In this document: positions 48,395 through 59,320 of the stretch, piece by piece
Layout of the letters: each line of letters starts with the position of its first letter
How positions within the stretch are numbered: position 1 is the stretch's first letter
NCBI GenBank assembly: GCA_027604185.1
Contig: JADGKB010000084.1
Coordinates: 1-63,232, forward strand
DNA: 63,232 nt
Direction of reading: 5' to 3'
Source of the DNA: Boothiomyces macroporosus
Taxonomy: Eukaryota > Chytridiomycota > Chytridiomycetes > Rhizophydiales > Terramycetaceae
Program-made: the position numbers and the translations under genes
Notes under the pieces: generated by a model
The model's database searches: none
What the model was told of the DNA's origin: nothing
Seen by the model: the letters and a program-made list of their open reading frames with translations, nothing else

Positions 48395-48926
48395 TTTTCA
48401 ATAAGTTATTTTTTTTTCTTTTTTCGATTTTGCTGGGGCTTTTAACTTGGTGGGAGGGTGAGTCAGCCAGTTGACCAATAGTGTACGCAGTGAGTCGACC
48501 AGTGCCCATTGCATCAATTGGACCTATTGCTGAATGACTAAATATATCAGCAGCGCCATGGAAGGTTCCAGGATGTGTTGGTGGACATTTAAGGTTGCGC
48601 GAGTTTCAATGCTCAGCAGCTGTTAATCAGTATCAATGGTACCGGCTGTTGAATTCCTCTACTATTGATAAAATACAACTGGTACAGAAATTAAAGCTCC
48701 CTTTGAATTTTGTATTGGTGATTGAATTTTGAAACACCATGTTTCAGCTTTGAGAGCGAAAGTACACAAGGTATATGGCACAGGCTTGATTCACAGGCAT
48801 CCGCGGCAATATCTCTTTGGAGCATCTTATTTATTGGCATCTGATCATTTTGGAAGGACATAGGCTCGTCGGAAATCACATGTTGGCTCTGTATCACCAA
48901 GAAAAGACTTACCCCACAAAAAAGAA
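48395..48926. other. Divergent intergenic region TIF6/ACMSD
   Basis: This 532-bp stretch separates the TIF6 and ACMSD starts. It contains loosely repeated GTGAGTC-like words (48461-48500) but no convincing gene. A poly-T/A tract (aataagttattttttttt) lies directly before TIF6. Confidence 0.45.
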
Positions 48927-50029
48927 ATGGCCAACTGCAAAAAGCACCTCAGAGTCGATTTACACACTCATATTCTCCCAAAGCGATTGCCAGACTTGTC
49001 AAAAAAGTACGGCTATCCAGGCTGGATTTCAACTGAAGAATTGCCAAACGGTAAACAAAGAATGATGTTGGACGGAAAACCTTTTAGAGACATTTGCTGC
49101 AATTGCTGGGACGCAGAAGAACGAATCAAAGAAATTGCTGAAACCAATGTCGACGTACAAGTTCTATCAACTATCCCTGTCTTGTTCAATTATTGGGCAA
49201 AACCAGACCACTGTCTTGATTTAGCCAGGTATTTAAATGATGATATCGCAATGACTTGTCAACAATACCCAAATAAGTTTATTGGTCTTGCTACTCTCCC
49301 TATGCAAGCCCCTGATCTAGCTGTGCAAGAATTGCGCCGTTGCGTAAATGAGTTAGGAATGGCTGGTATCCAAATTGGCAGTCATATTAATGACTGGAAC
49401 CTTGATGCTCCTGAATTGGAGGTGATTTGGGATGCTTGCGAAGAGCTTGATGTTGGAATTTTTGTACTTTTTGACTAATACTAGGTTCATCCTTGGGATA
49501 TGGAGCAAACTGGCAGAATGGAAAAGTACTGGTTCCCATGGCTGATTGGAATGCCTAGCGAAACTACAATTGCTATTTGTTCCCTTATTTTCGGTGGTGT
49601 CTTGGAAAGACACCCAAAACTTAGATTCTGCTTTGCACATGGTAACTTTGCTTTAATTTTAGCTGGTGGTGCGTTCCCATATACTCTTGGAAGAATTGAA
49701 CATGGCTTCCAAGTCCGTCCTGATATTTGCGCAGTAGCAAACAAAGTCAACCCTCTATCGTACATTGGCAGAATCTGGACCGACTCGCTTATTCACGATG
49801 AAGATGCCTTGGAATTGCTCATTAAGAAGATTGGTATCGACCGCATTATTTTGGGTAGTGACTATCCATTCCCATTAGGTACTTTTTATTGACTCCAGGT
49901 GAACATAAACCCGGCGAGCTAGTCAGCAATTCCGAGAAGTTGAGCGAAGAAGATAAAGCAAAGATATTGGGTGGAAATGTTTTTGAATTCTTTGGTTCAA
50001 GAGTAGACAAGAAATTGTTCATTCAATAA
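48927..50029 (+). CDS. ACMSD: 2-amino-3-carboxymuconate-6-semialdehyde decarboxylase (ACMSD)
   Basis: Exons 48927-49463, 49485-49641, 49663-49878 and 49899-50029 encode 346 residues; introns are 21, 21 and 20 nt. Metal ligands of this amidohydrolase-fold decarboxylase are present: DLHTHILP, the histidine in FVHPWDM (across intron 1), the one in CFAHAGGAFP (across intron 2), and the aspartate in LGSDYPFPLG. Other blocks, such as VQVLSTIPVLFNYWAKPDHCLDL and MAGIQIGSHINDWNLDAPEL, match closely. It diverts the kynurenine pathway away from quinolinate/NAD synthesis. AATAAA overlaps the stop. Confidence 0.96.
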
Positions 50030-50150
50030 ATACGTAATCTATTTCATTCGTGCTCTGAATGCGGTCCATATAACCTGGTTTATCCAACGTCATCCTCGGT
50101 TGATTTGTGTCTATCAATAGGCGATTTAGCTGTGTATTTTTTTTGAAAAA

Positions 50151-50705
<555 letters not shown>

Positions 50706-50743
50706 TTTTCAAGGTTAATTTTTTTGAAATTTTTATACACTTG

Positions 50744-51265
50744 ATGGATGCAAGTAGAACTGTCAGCTCATTGCTATCATTACTGGGAAATGCTGGAGAT
50801 CTAGCGGACTTTACTCCATCACAAGAACTGATTCAAGACGTTAGGAAAGAACAGCAATCTGGATTGAATAAATCTGCAGACCCAATGCAAATAAAAACAG
50901 TGGACCATGATGCTATTGCCCAGATAATCAAGCAGTTAATGCAAGAGCAGAAAGAGTACGAGGAGCGCTTGCTGAAACCCCGAGTCAGATTGCAAGAATA
51001 TATCGAAAAGAAGACTGATGAACTAGAAGCAGAAGAGATAATAGGATCTACTAGAGTATCGCAACTTAAGAAAGAGCTGAACGATCTCAAAATCAAGTTG
51101 AAAAATCTGGATACTAGTCTCTATGAATCAATGGATAAGCTGAGGGCGAAACAACAAGCAAAATTACAGCAATCAGGGCTGGATTTCAAAATTACAAAAG
51201 ATCTGAATGACTTGAAGTACCAAATGTGGATTCTAGCTCCATACTTGCAACACTTAAATTCCTAA
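50744..51265 (+). CDS. Coiled-coil protein, unknown
   Basis: Single exon, 173 residues. Residues about 70-150 form a continuous charged coiled coil (QEQKEYEERLLKPRVRLQEY...). The short hydrophobic C-terminus (MWILAPYLQHLNS) could dock into a partner. A small serine/leucine-rich amphipathic segment sits at the N-terminus. No family is recognised. Its stop codon overlaps that of the opposite-strand TRS23 gene. Confidence 0.7.
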   Translation: MDASRTVSSLLSLLGNAGDLADFTPSQELIQDVRKEQQSGLNKSADPMQIKTVDHDAIAQIIKQLMQEQKEYEERLLKPRVRLQEYIEKKTDELEAEEIIGSTRVSQLKKELNDLKIKLKNLDTSLYESMDKLRAKQQAKLQQSGLDFKITKDLNDLKYQMWILAPYLQHLNS

Positions 51266-51709
51266 CCGTTTATTCCCTTTACATATTTCTGTATAGACAA
51301 ATCAAATAGCTCCGCTCTGATTGGCATTTCTGGCTGATAGAATGGATTCTTCATTGCGTAATCTGAATAAATTTCGTACAATCTTAAACAAGTGATTTCT
51401 GGTGTTCCGAATGCTGCATCAGTAATGATGATGAATTTCAAACCTGGTTAGTAAAAGTAGAACCTGTGTTGCTTTGGAAACAATATATATTCAAATTGTC
51501 AGACTGTAATAGTTCTATTCCGGATGAGTTTGGTACCGGAGAAATTTGAGAGGTGATTGCGTGGATTCCATGAAATGTACCCGCAAGAACCAGATACTCG
51601 TTGCTGGTGAGTTTATTGATCCCGCTTCCAAAGTCCTTGTTATATATTAGCCCTCCAGCCTGGGTTAAGGAAGGCTTACTTTGTTTATGATTAAGATTGC
51701 GTGCAACAT
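51262..51709 (-). CDS. TRS23: TRAPP complex subunit Trs23/TRAPPC4 (sybindin)
   Basis: Exons 51680-51709, 51464-51659 and 51262-51443 encode 135 residues; both introns are 20 nt. None of the exons is long, so ordinary open-frame scans miss this gene. Family blocks: INKAGGLIYNKDF (across intron 1), LAGTFHGIHAITSQISP, GIELLQSDNLNIYCFQSNTGLKF (across intron 2) and YSDYAMKNPFYQPEMPIR before ELFD. Longin fold; part of the Ypt1/Rab1 exchange complex acting in ER-Golgi traffic and autophagy. The stop (tag) overlaps the stop (taa) of the convergent gene. Confidence 0.93.
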
Positions 51710-52299
51710 TTCAAGTGAAAAACCGCATTGACAGATGTTCAACAAGAGTTATCAGGATGAACTTTTGTTTACATTCGCGCTTTAGATGCGTTAATCAGTA
51801 GTGATGAATGCCCGTTACTTGAATGGAGCACTGATGACGAAATTCTATATGTGACGTTACATGGGATTACATATCTGTATAATTGCTACTTTTTTGGAAA
51901 TAAACATGGAACAGGCGGTGATAATTTCCCCACTTTTTCAGGGCGTTTATGAATTCATAGATCACATCTTTTTCGGAAATTTCCATTTGTATGCCTCATC
52001 AAATCTGCTCTTTCCATTCCAGTTGCGCCTTTCTTTTTGGCGTGTTACGCTTTTGTTATAGTCTGCGCCTGAGGGGAAATTTCATCCCACTCAACCGCGC
52101 TAAAGTGATAGACACTTCAAGAAGCTTTAAATCCGCTTAAACATCATACTGAAGAATATAAATGACGTAACCAAGGCTTTTTTTCGAATTCTGAAACACT
52201 GCAAAACACCCTCCTTGTTTTTAATTTGTGGGCTTAGCAAGAGTGGCTGTCGTCTGATTGAATATAAAAACCAACTATGATGTCAAGGCCCCATCAAAA
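51710..52299. other. Divergent region TRS23/bZIP with long leader
   Basis: This 590-bp stretch separates the TRS23 and bZIP starts. It contains no gene that I can support apart from the short upstream frame at 52277-52303. The size hints at a long regulated promoter or leader for the bZIP gene. Confidence 0.45.
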
Positions 52300-52303
52300 A
52301 TGA
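52277..52303 (+). promoter_or_regulatory. Upstream open reading frame of the bZIP gene
   Basis: ATGATGTCAAGG... encodes eight residues and ends TGA at 52301-52303, so its stop overlaps the bZIP start codon as ATGA (52300-52303). This arrangement suits termination-reinitiation control. Confidence 0.5.
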
Positions 52304-53061
52304 TTCGCAAACCATTGGACTTTAACTTGCTTAATCTACCTAGCGGAGCAGCAGGATTACCAACCATTGAACAGACCCCAAATCGTTTTCTTTCCTCGAT
52401 TCCAAAGTTGGAATTGGAAATAAACCACTTTGAAAACAGCTTTGTTCCAAACCCAGCAAGGATCCCTTCTCCTCCAAACTCTGTCCCACCTCAAATTCCC
52501 TCCATGAAAGTGGAACCAATGCATTTCGATTTGACACCAATAACTCCATCCACAAATGTTCCAAATCTTCACCACGAACCAGTGTATAACCAACATTTAC
52601 AACCACAGTTTGGAGAAAAGAGGAGGGCTAGCATTGCATTCCCTCCTTCAATGCACCAGAACAATCAACCCTTTGGATACCAAGACGAAATGATTAAAAG
52701 AAACAGGTCAAACAGCTTTGGAGACTCTACTCATATGATGATGGATTCACCTCCAATGGTTCAACAAAAAGTAGTTCAGCAGCAAGTATCGGCCAAAGAC
52801 CGCGACCGCACGTCATTCCTTGAAAGAAACAGAAAAGCTGCATTGAAATGTCGCTTAAAGAAAAAGAACTATGTCGCTGGATTAGAAACCCAAGTTGAAG
52901 CCTTGGGTAAAGAGAATGAAAAACTTCAAAAGGAACTGGCTCAGTACAGAGAGCAATTGGTTTCTTTGAAAGCAATTTTGTCCTGCCACAAAGACTGCAG
53001 CTTGCCTGCAGATATGCTAAAGGACTTTCCTGATCTTGAATCTGAAAGCACTACCAACTAA
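52300..53061 (+). CDS. ATF/CREB-type bZIP transcription factor (Atf1-like)
   Basis: Single exon, 253 residues. The first 170 residues are disordered and rich in Pro, Asn, Met and Gln, with several SP/TP sites suited to MAPK phosphorylation. The basic region FLERNRKAALKCRLKKKNY has the N-x-A-A-x-K-C-R core of ATF factors. It is followed by four leucine-zipper heptads and the fungal Atf tail SCHKDCSLP. Atf1-type factors act downstream of stress MAPK cascades; a MAPKK lies 10 kb upstream but linkage need not be functional. The frame is open further upstream without an ATG. Confidence 0.93.
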   Translation: MIRKPLDFNLLNLPSGAAGLPTIEQTPNRFLSSIPKLELEINHFENSFVPNPARIPSPPNSVPPQIPSMKVEPMHFDLTPITPSTNVPNLHHEPVYNQHLQPQFGEKRRASIAFPPSMHQNNQPFGYQDEMIKRNRSNSFGDSTHMMMDSPPMVQQKVVQQQVSAKDRDRTSFLERNRKAALKCRLKKKNYVAGLETQVEALGKENEKLQKELAQYREQLVSLKAILSCHKDCSLPADMLKDFPDLESESTTN

Positions 53062-53363
53062 TCATTTGTAATATATTTCTATTAATTTACCTTGCTTCAA
53101 TTTGAAAACGATGTAGATTGGACTGATGCTTTGGATGACAGAAATCGGGTATTGCAAGCTAGGGGTTCAATGCGCGTTTCAGATATCCCTTTCAAATTAC
53201 GTCACTTCATTTAGCATCAGGTAGCCCAAATGCTTTTTCCTATTGGCGAGTCCCCAATTACATCAACCCCTCTTGGTGGAAATGCAAGGAGCCTGATAAC
53301 CCCCTTATTAAATCAATTAACCCCTAGCGTCACATTCAAAATGATTCATAAAAATGTACTATA
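53062..53363. other. Intergenic region between convergent genes
   Basis: This 302-bp stretch lies between the stops of the bZIP and HMG genes. No gene, repeat or RNA was recognised. Confidence 0.4.
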
Positions 53364-55176
53364 TTATTCTACTTCCAGGATTTCATCTTTTTCAACCAGC
53401 ATGTCGGTTTGATCACCTTGGTCGTCGTTCATACGCTGTTCTTCCATATACTTTTTGTATATTACCATTTGCTCGTTGAATTTTTTCTCATAAACTATGT
53501 TAAACTACAATTTACTTTCTTTCTCACTATCTGGGAGTGCGCGCCATCGCTGCCCAAGCGATAGAGATATCTTTGCAAGTTCTTTATCTTCTTCATCCTC
53601 AGACTTTTCCAGTTTTCGCTCCCGCTTTATCCTCTCGTCCTCCATTTCACAGAAAACAAAAAAGGCATTTGCCGGCCGTTTGGGTGCATTTGGATCTGTC
53701 CAATTTGGCGGGAGAGTTGCTTGATCTGCATCTTTTTGAGGTGCGTTGGGATGCGTCGCCATGTATTCTGCAATGTCGGAATCGTATTGTTTCACTTGAT
53801 CTCTGAACATTTCTTGGTATATTTTACGGTCTTCCTCCGCTAGTTGCCTCCATCGCAGACCGAGAGCTTTAGTGAGGTTTGAAAGTGAAGTTTCCGCCTC
53901 TGAGCCAGGCTGTCTCTTTCTGGATAAACGCCGTTCTTCTTTTATACACTCTCTTTGCAGTTCGCAAAATAGAATAAATGCATTGGCAGGTCTTTTTGGC
54001 GCGTTGGGGTCAAGCAGTTTGATCCTCCTCTTTTTACGCTGCTTCACTTTTGGATTTCCTGTAATATCATCATTGTCATCCTCAAGCTCGCTATTTGTGT
54101 CGTTATCTGGCTCTGAAGAAGTGGCTTCCTAATGTAAAGACCAATTTACGTTTGAAGAATTGTCACTGGTATATTCTAGCGCCCTCTTGGTTATAGGGTT
54201 ATCCTCCACCACCATTGCTCCTAGTAGAAACCTTCGCTCAAATCGAAGTCTCTTTAACTTGTGGTTTGCATGCTTTACAGCATTTGCAAGGGCTTCAACC
54301 TCCTATAATTAATGGCTAAAGTACCTTTTCCAAAGTTGCATTTTCAGTTTTAATTGTGGCCAACTTCCCTTTGAATTTGGGATCGTCTGCATCTGCCGTG
54401 CTTGAAACCATTATGTTGCTACTTGGCAATGTGAATTGAGGGGTATGTTTCACTGGTGTTTGGTTTTGCTGTGTGTTTTGGGTTGGTGTTTGCTGTATAG
54501 GTTGTTGTATAGGCTGGATTGGTTGCTGTATCGGCTGTACTGGCTGTGGAGTTGAAGGGAGGCTAGGCGGCCTTATTGGCTTACTTGCAAGAGGTACTTT
54601 AATACTGGGGAGACTAGCTGGTGGCATGTCATGAGATTGATTAAATTGGTATCCATATGGATGCGATGGAGACTGCATACGCTGATAACCTTCTGGAATT
54701 TCCATCTGAAATTTAATTGTTTCCGGAGGATTCCTAGCTTCTGAATCTGTTGCATTTCTATCGTAAAAACATAATTACGGAAGCGAACACAGTCTGCATA
54801 CACACATGGCTGCAGTATACGGCTTTTGAATCAGCCAACACAGGTGCGGTAACATTTCCTGTGCGCTTCTATAGTTTTGTCCGCTAGCTTTAAAATTGAA
54901 ATACCTAGGGTGGCCTACAACCGCCAATTGTCCAGAAAATGACATTAAATTATAACTCTCTGGTAGTCTGTTTAACGTAGCTGCCTGCTCAAAATAATAA
55001 TTTTCCGTTTTATTGTATACTTCCATCAGTGCTTGTCTTATTGGCGCAAAAAATTGTTGGATTCCAGTGTTAGAATCAATCCATCCCTTGCTCTGTGCTC
55101 TCGCTGAAAATTCCCGCACCGCATCGCTAACTTTTGGCGGAGGAATTTCATGAAGATATATTTGATGGAGTGACAT
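53364..55176 (-). CDS. Chromatin protein: Clr2-like N-domain, coiled coil and two HMG boxes (Nhp10-like)
   Basis: Exons 54779-55176, 54325-54757, 54150-54302, 53516-54128 and 53364-53494 encode 575 residues; introns are 21, 22, 21 and 21 nt. Residues 1-135 resemble the Clr2 N-domain (PRYFNFK...EMLPHLCWLIQ then MCVCRLCSLP). A Pro/Gln-rich linker has repeats of QPIQQP. A coiled coil TIKTENATLEKEVEALANAV leads to RLRFERRFLLGAM, the Nhp10 (INO80 subunit) type of entry. Two HMG boxes follow, each starting DPNAPKRPANAF. An acidic tail closes the protein. The fusion is read from continuous frames across every intron; a split into two genes is possible but no start is needed. Confidence 0.75.
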
Positions 55177-55246
55177 CCTATTTTTGGACGATTCTGATGC
55201 TGCGAAAAGATTTTTTGAAAAACGCAGAAATGCAAGAATATTGGTA

Positions 55247-56731
55247 TCACTGCTTTATTTTCTTTTTAGACAACTCTTTAGACAAGGTTATCGTTGTCTG
55301 ATTGCGCTTGTAACTTCGTTCATAGAACAGCATATACGCCGGTTCATTCGCGACTTGTGTAAATTCAACCTGCTTTGTGATCCTGTCGTTCATTTCATAC
55401 CATATTTGGTTGTGCATAACGTACGCAACATAGTGGCCCTGAGCAGATGTTCCGCGATGTACAATCACCCCATAAAGGGTATATTTGACTTGTTCGTCTT
55501 TCTGGAACTTGCTTACATCGAGAATCATCGGAAATGAAACGTGGGTATCGATTTTAGATCGAGTATTGTTGACATATTTGAATCGCTTAAGGTGTAAACA
55601 CAGAATCTATGTTAGATGAGGAGTACGGGTGGAATGCGGGAAATCAAGAGTCGTTTAGTTGCTGGCTGAAGACTATTACAAATCGTGCAATTGTATCTTG
55701 GTTAGCTCATGTTTACTTTTCTGAATTGGTCAAATCTTCCAATGCTGTGAACGAATTCAAACAATCAATGATCGAGCAGTTGGGAATATCTGGAATTGAC
55801 AAGGACAAGTCCAAGTACGGCTCTTCCTTGATGGATTTATTTTCACATGTTTCGCAACTAATCTAATGTTAGATATATCGACTTGGTTAATGAACATTCC
55901 TTGAAATAGTTGCATGATCATTGTGCGTCCTTTTCGCGTCTCCAGTTCCTCATGCATCTTGTCCAGAAGCTCTCTCATAAACTCTTGGGCATCCTGTTGT
56001 TGATAACCCTTATAGTTTGGAAGAACCTTTCTCATTGAATTGAGAAAATCTTCAGGAGATATCACAGTGTCTTTGGTCTCCCATAGTTTGAGGAGTATGT
56101 CAGACACTTCAGACCACAATACACTTGGTCAGCAATGAATTACATGTCAGGGTTGGAAGATGAACGGGTTGTCCTCCCCGATGACGAAGGTCTTGGTGTC
56201 ATTGGTGATATCAATGGTTGAAGAAAATGGGCTTGAATTGGTGGTGTGTGCCTTGCTTAATTCCAAATTACCCCAATATTTGCAGGACAACGTTCATATA
56301 GCAGGTGTTTCCCAAGTTTTCCAAACCGGTGATATGTTCAAGTTTCTTTCCTGGAGAAGTAGGTTCACAATATTAGTAATGCAGTACGCTTTAGGGTCAA
56401 TGCCGGATATCATATCTGTAACAGTTTTCCTGAGTTGGTCCAATTCATCTTCCAAATCTCCAGCGTGAATATACTCATCACAAAGGTAACAGTGGCACGC
56501 TTTTGATTCCAAGTCTAGGGCGACGGTATGAGTGCTTGATTTAAAATGCTCCAGTGCGTGTCCCTTTTCAAATCTTCCACAAGAAATCTTGGCACAAGCA
56601 AGGCAAATCCATCTAGAGTCTGTTTCGGCTTTACATTCGGAGCAGTAGCCTTTCTCTTTATCATAATTCTTTAGCGCTTTCTGAATTATCTCTGGTTTGA
56701 AATTCGTTTTGTTGAAATGCGAGCAATTCAT
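55247..56731 (-). CDS. Ubiquitin-specific protease with N-terminal zf-UBP (USP3/Ubp8-like)
   Basis: Exons 56369-56731, 56272-56345, 56144-56251, 55883-56123, 55717-55862, 55627-55696 and 55247-55606 encode 453 residues; introns are 20-23 nt. The zf-UBP domain (residues about 3-90) has CSECKAETDSRWICLACA, CGRFEKGHALEHF, HTVALDL and CHCYLCDEY. The catalytic cysteine box is GLENLGNTCYMN, zinc cysteines are CETC and CTIC, and the histidine box is GHYVAYVMH. YQQQDAQEFMRELLDK is the usual USP block. It likely removes ubiquitin from histones or other nuclear targets, as USP3/Ubp8 relatives do. Confidence 0.93.
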
Positions 56732-56907
56732 CAAAGAAAATATGATGTCATGACAGCGATTTAGCACTGTGAGAGCAGTATTATATAGTAGCCGGTGGAT
56801 AACGTTGGCATTATTAGCAACAGTAGTTATTTTCGCAAGGTCCCTGACTGGTGCGGAATCATGCGTTCATGAGATGCGACATCCTGCTTTTTTCCTCCCA
56901 ATTTTCG

Positions 56908-57840
56908 ATGGCAGAAGAAAGACCTGTAGATTATTTAGTGGTTGGGTTAGGAACTCCACAGCCTGAATTCATCGTTACTAGGCAAAATGGTAAGTGAGAA
57001 ATAATGATCAGCTGGATATATATTCTCAGATTACCTTGCAAATTGTATCAGCATGCAAACCACTCTTTTAAAGAACGCAGTCTCAGGACAGACAATTGTA
57101 GCAGAGAACGTTATTCCAGAAGATTTCAAAAGACCAGTATTCACTAGAACCGTAGATTTATATGGTAGTTTTTAATCTAATCAAAAGCTGATATCAATGA
57201 TTCTGTGTTTTCCCTCACTGAAGCGGATTTACACCAAGGCCCAGCATCTTCTCTCAAACCTGGCGCAGACACTATTGTCAAGGTAGACAAATACTGATGT
57301 AGAAAACCTTTAGAATGGTAATTTGCAAGCCGCTTAGTTCAATTGAGGAAAGCGGGTTAGTAGTCAAGAAAGCTATCGCACATTACAACATCAAAGATAT
57401 CTCAAAGCAACTAATTGTTGTATTCGACGACATGAACACATTGCCAGGAACTATTGCAATCCAGCGTAATTTAATTTAATTTAGATGGATCTGACATTCG
57501 AGGTGCAGATCATCACCACGGAGTGAAGAGTATTTTGAAGGAGTTAGGCACCAACAGCTTTGTGAGATTCAGAATGGGTGTTGGTAGCCCTTCTGCTGGC
57601 AAAGAAAGCCCAGAAAGTTATGCCATTCAAAACTTTCCGGAAGCGAATCGTGAAATTGATCTCTTTGGACATGCGCTCGATGTGAGCGGTCAAGCACTGC
57701 AGCACTATGCTGCCTTTGGCGATATCAAGGACACCACCAAAAAATTCAAGAGCAAAAAGTTACCGAAAACTTTGCGTAAGCTTCCTGGTCTTCTTTTCCC
57801 TGTGGATGTGGTTGATACTGAAAATAAACCTACATTGTAA
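56908..57840 (+). CDS. Peptidyl-tRNA hydrolase-like protein with degenerate active site
   Basis: Exons 56908-56989, 57012-57164, 57188-57282, 57303-57465 and 57485-57840 encode 282 residues; introns are 22, 23, 20 and 19 nt. The fold of bacterial-type PTH is clear: LVVGLGTPQPEF, TRQNAGYIF, FRMVICKPLSSIEESG, VVFDDMNTLPG, HHHGVKSILKELGT and RFRMGVGSP. However the catalytic His of TRHN is Gln, the Asn of GLxNPG is Thr, the Asn of MNxSG is Glu and the Asn of GHNG is His. Only the Asp of DD remains. An insertion of about 60 residues follows the first helix. It is probably a non-catalytic RNA-binding relative, as seen in other PTH-derived factors. Confidence 0.85.
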
Positions 57841-57886
57841 GTTGCCTCGAAATTTTATCGATTTTTTTGTTCAAATCATCTTGGAA

Positions 57887-59149
57887 ATGTGGAAGCAGCA
57901 AGTGGTAAAAAATTGATAATTTGAGCGACAATTACATGACGTAGTAGTTAGAGAAAAGAAAGTTATTCTCAGACAAGGACCTGGAGGTCGTTCTTCCAAC
58001 AATGGTACTGTATTTCAGTAATGCTAGGAATCACTGCAACTGTATTTGGAGCAACTGGATTTGTTGGACGTAACTTGGTCAACAACCTTGGTACTTTAGA
58101 ATTGATTGCAGGAAAGCGAGGAACTACAATTGTTACCCCATACAGAGGAGTAGACGACGACAGAAGATTTCTCAGACCAATGGCGGATCTCGGTAAAATG
58201 GTGCAACTGGTAGCATTCATTTAATGATAGAGATATGATTTGCGTGATGAGGTTTCGATTGCCGAATGCGTCCGTCATTCCGACGTCGTTTATAACTGCA
58301 TTGGACGAAATTTCCCAACAAAGTATGATAATTATTATAATACATAGGAACTTTAGCTTTGACAAGGTCCACCACGAAGGTGCTAGAAGACTTGCAAAGA
58401 TTGCCAGAGAAGAAGGTGTCTCCAAGTTCATCCACGTTTCCGCATTAAACGCTGATGTAGATTCTCCATCCGCTTTCCTCAGATCCAAGGTAAATATTGA
58501 ATAACACCAGGCATTGGGAGAAATCGCTGTCAGGGAAGAATTTCCAGAAGCCACTATTGTTCGTCCAGCATGGATTTTCGGCCACGAGGATAGATTTTGG
58601 AACAGACTGGGATGGTTCTCAAAGTGGGTTCCATTCAGTGTTATGATTGCACCAAATGGAGGTCATGCAGTTATGAGACCAGTATTTGTCGGAGATGTTG
58701 CAGCAGTCCTTGCCCAAATGGCAAAGGAAGATGCAACTGTTGGAAAAGATGTAGAACTTTATGGACCAAATACCTATCATTATCACAAACTGATTGAATT
58801 ATTCCAAGATGCAGCAATGAGACAGAACCACACAGTTTCAATTCCAAAGATCCTTTTAAAGTATACTTTCAACTGACATAGACCACTCGCATCTATTTGG
58901 TCCAGTGTTTTAGCTTTCCCAATTCTACATCCAGATGAAGTCGAAAGAGTATGATCGAATTAACCTTAGTTGTGCATAAGCGATAAATTCAGTCCTTCCG
59001 CATTAACATTTGAAAACTTTGGTATCGTTCCACATACTCCAGAAGAGACCATTCATCGTTTCGTTGGAATGTATAGAGATGATGTATTCTCTGGAGCTCC
59101 AGTAAATCAATTAACCAAGAATTATACTATCCAAGAATCGGATGCATAA
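57887..59149 (+). CDS. NDUFA9: Mitochondrial complex I subunit NDUFA9 (39/40 kDa)
   Basis: Eight exons (57887-57904, 57926-58004, 58028-58209, 58231-58322, 58348-58489, 58511-58860, 58882-58948, 58970-59149) encode 369 residues; introns are 21-25 nt. Blocks: RQGPGGRSSNNGITATVFGATGFVG (NADPH-binding glycine loop), RGVDDDRRFLRPMADLGKM, RYDLRDEVSIAECVRHSDVVYNCIGR, FIHVSALNADVDSPSAFLRSKALGE, FPEATIVRPAWIFGHEDRFWN, and VFVGDVAAVLAQ. It is an atypical short-chain dehydrogenase that binds NADPH structurally in complex I. The start exon gives a short presequence MWKQQVRQL. It begins 46 bp after the PTH-like stop. Confidence 0.95.
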
Positions 59150-59320
59150 TAAACTGATGCTTTTGATTATCGTTCTGTTTGCAGTTTAAATATTTCAAAT
59201 TTGCGGGCAATATAAGAGTGAATTACTGTTTTGCTTGCGGTTATGGTGATTATATAACGACTTTGATTTCTTTACATCATCTCTTTCAAAATTCCACCAA
59301 ACGTACGTCACCATTTTTAA

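Noticed and set aside
56256..56271. A 16-nt intron in the ubiquitin protease
   Set aside because: Careful phasing shows the downstream frame would then be wrong; a 20-nt intron (56252-56271) gives the conserved PPIQAHFLQP continuation.
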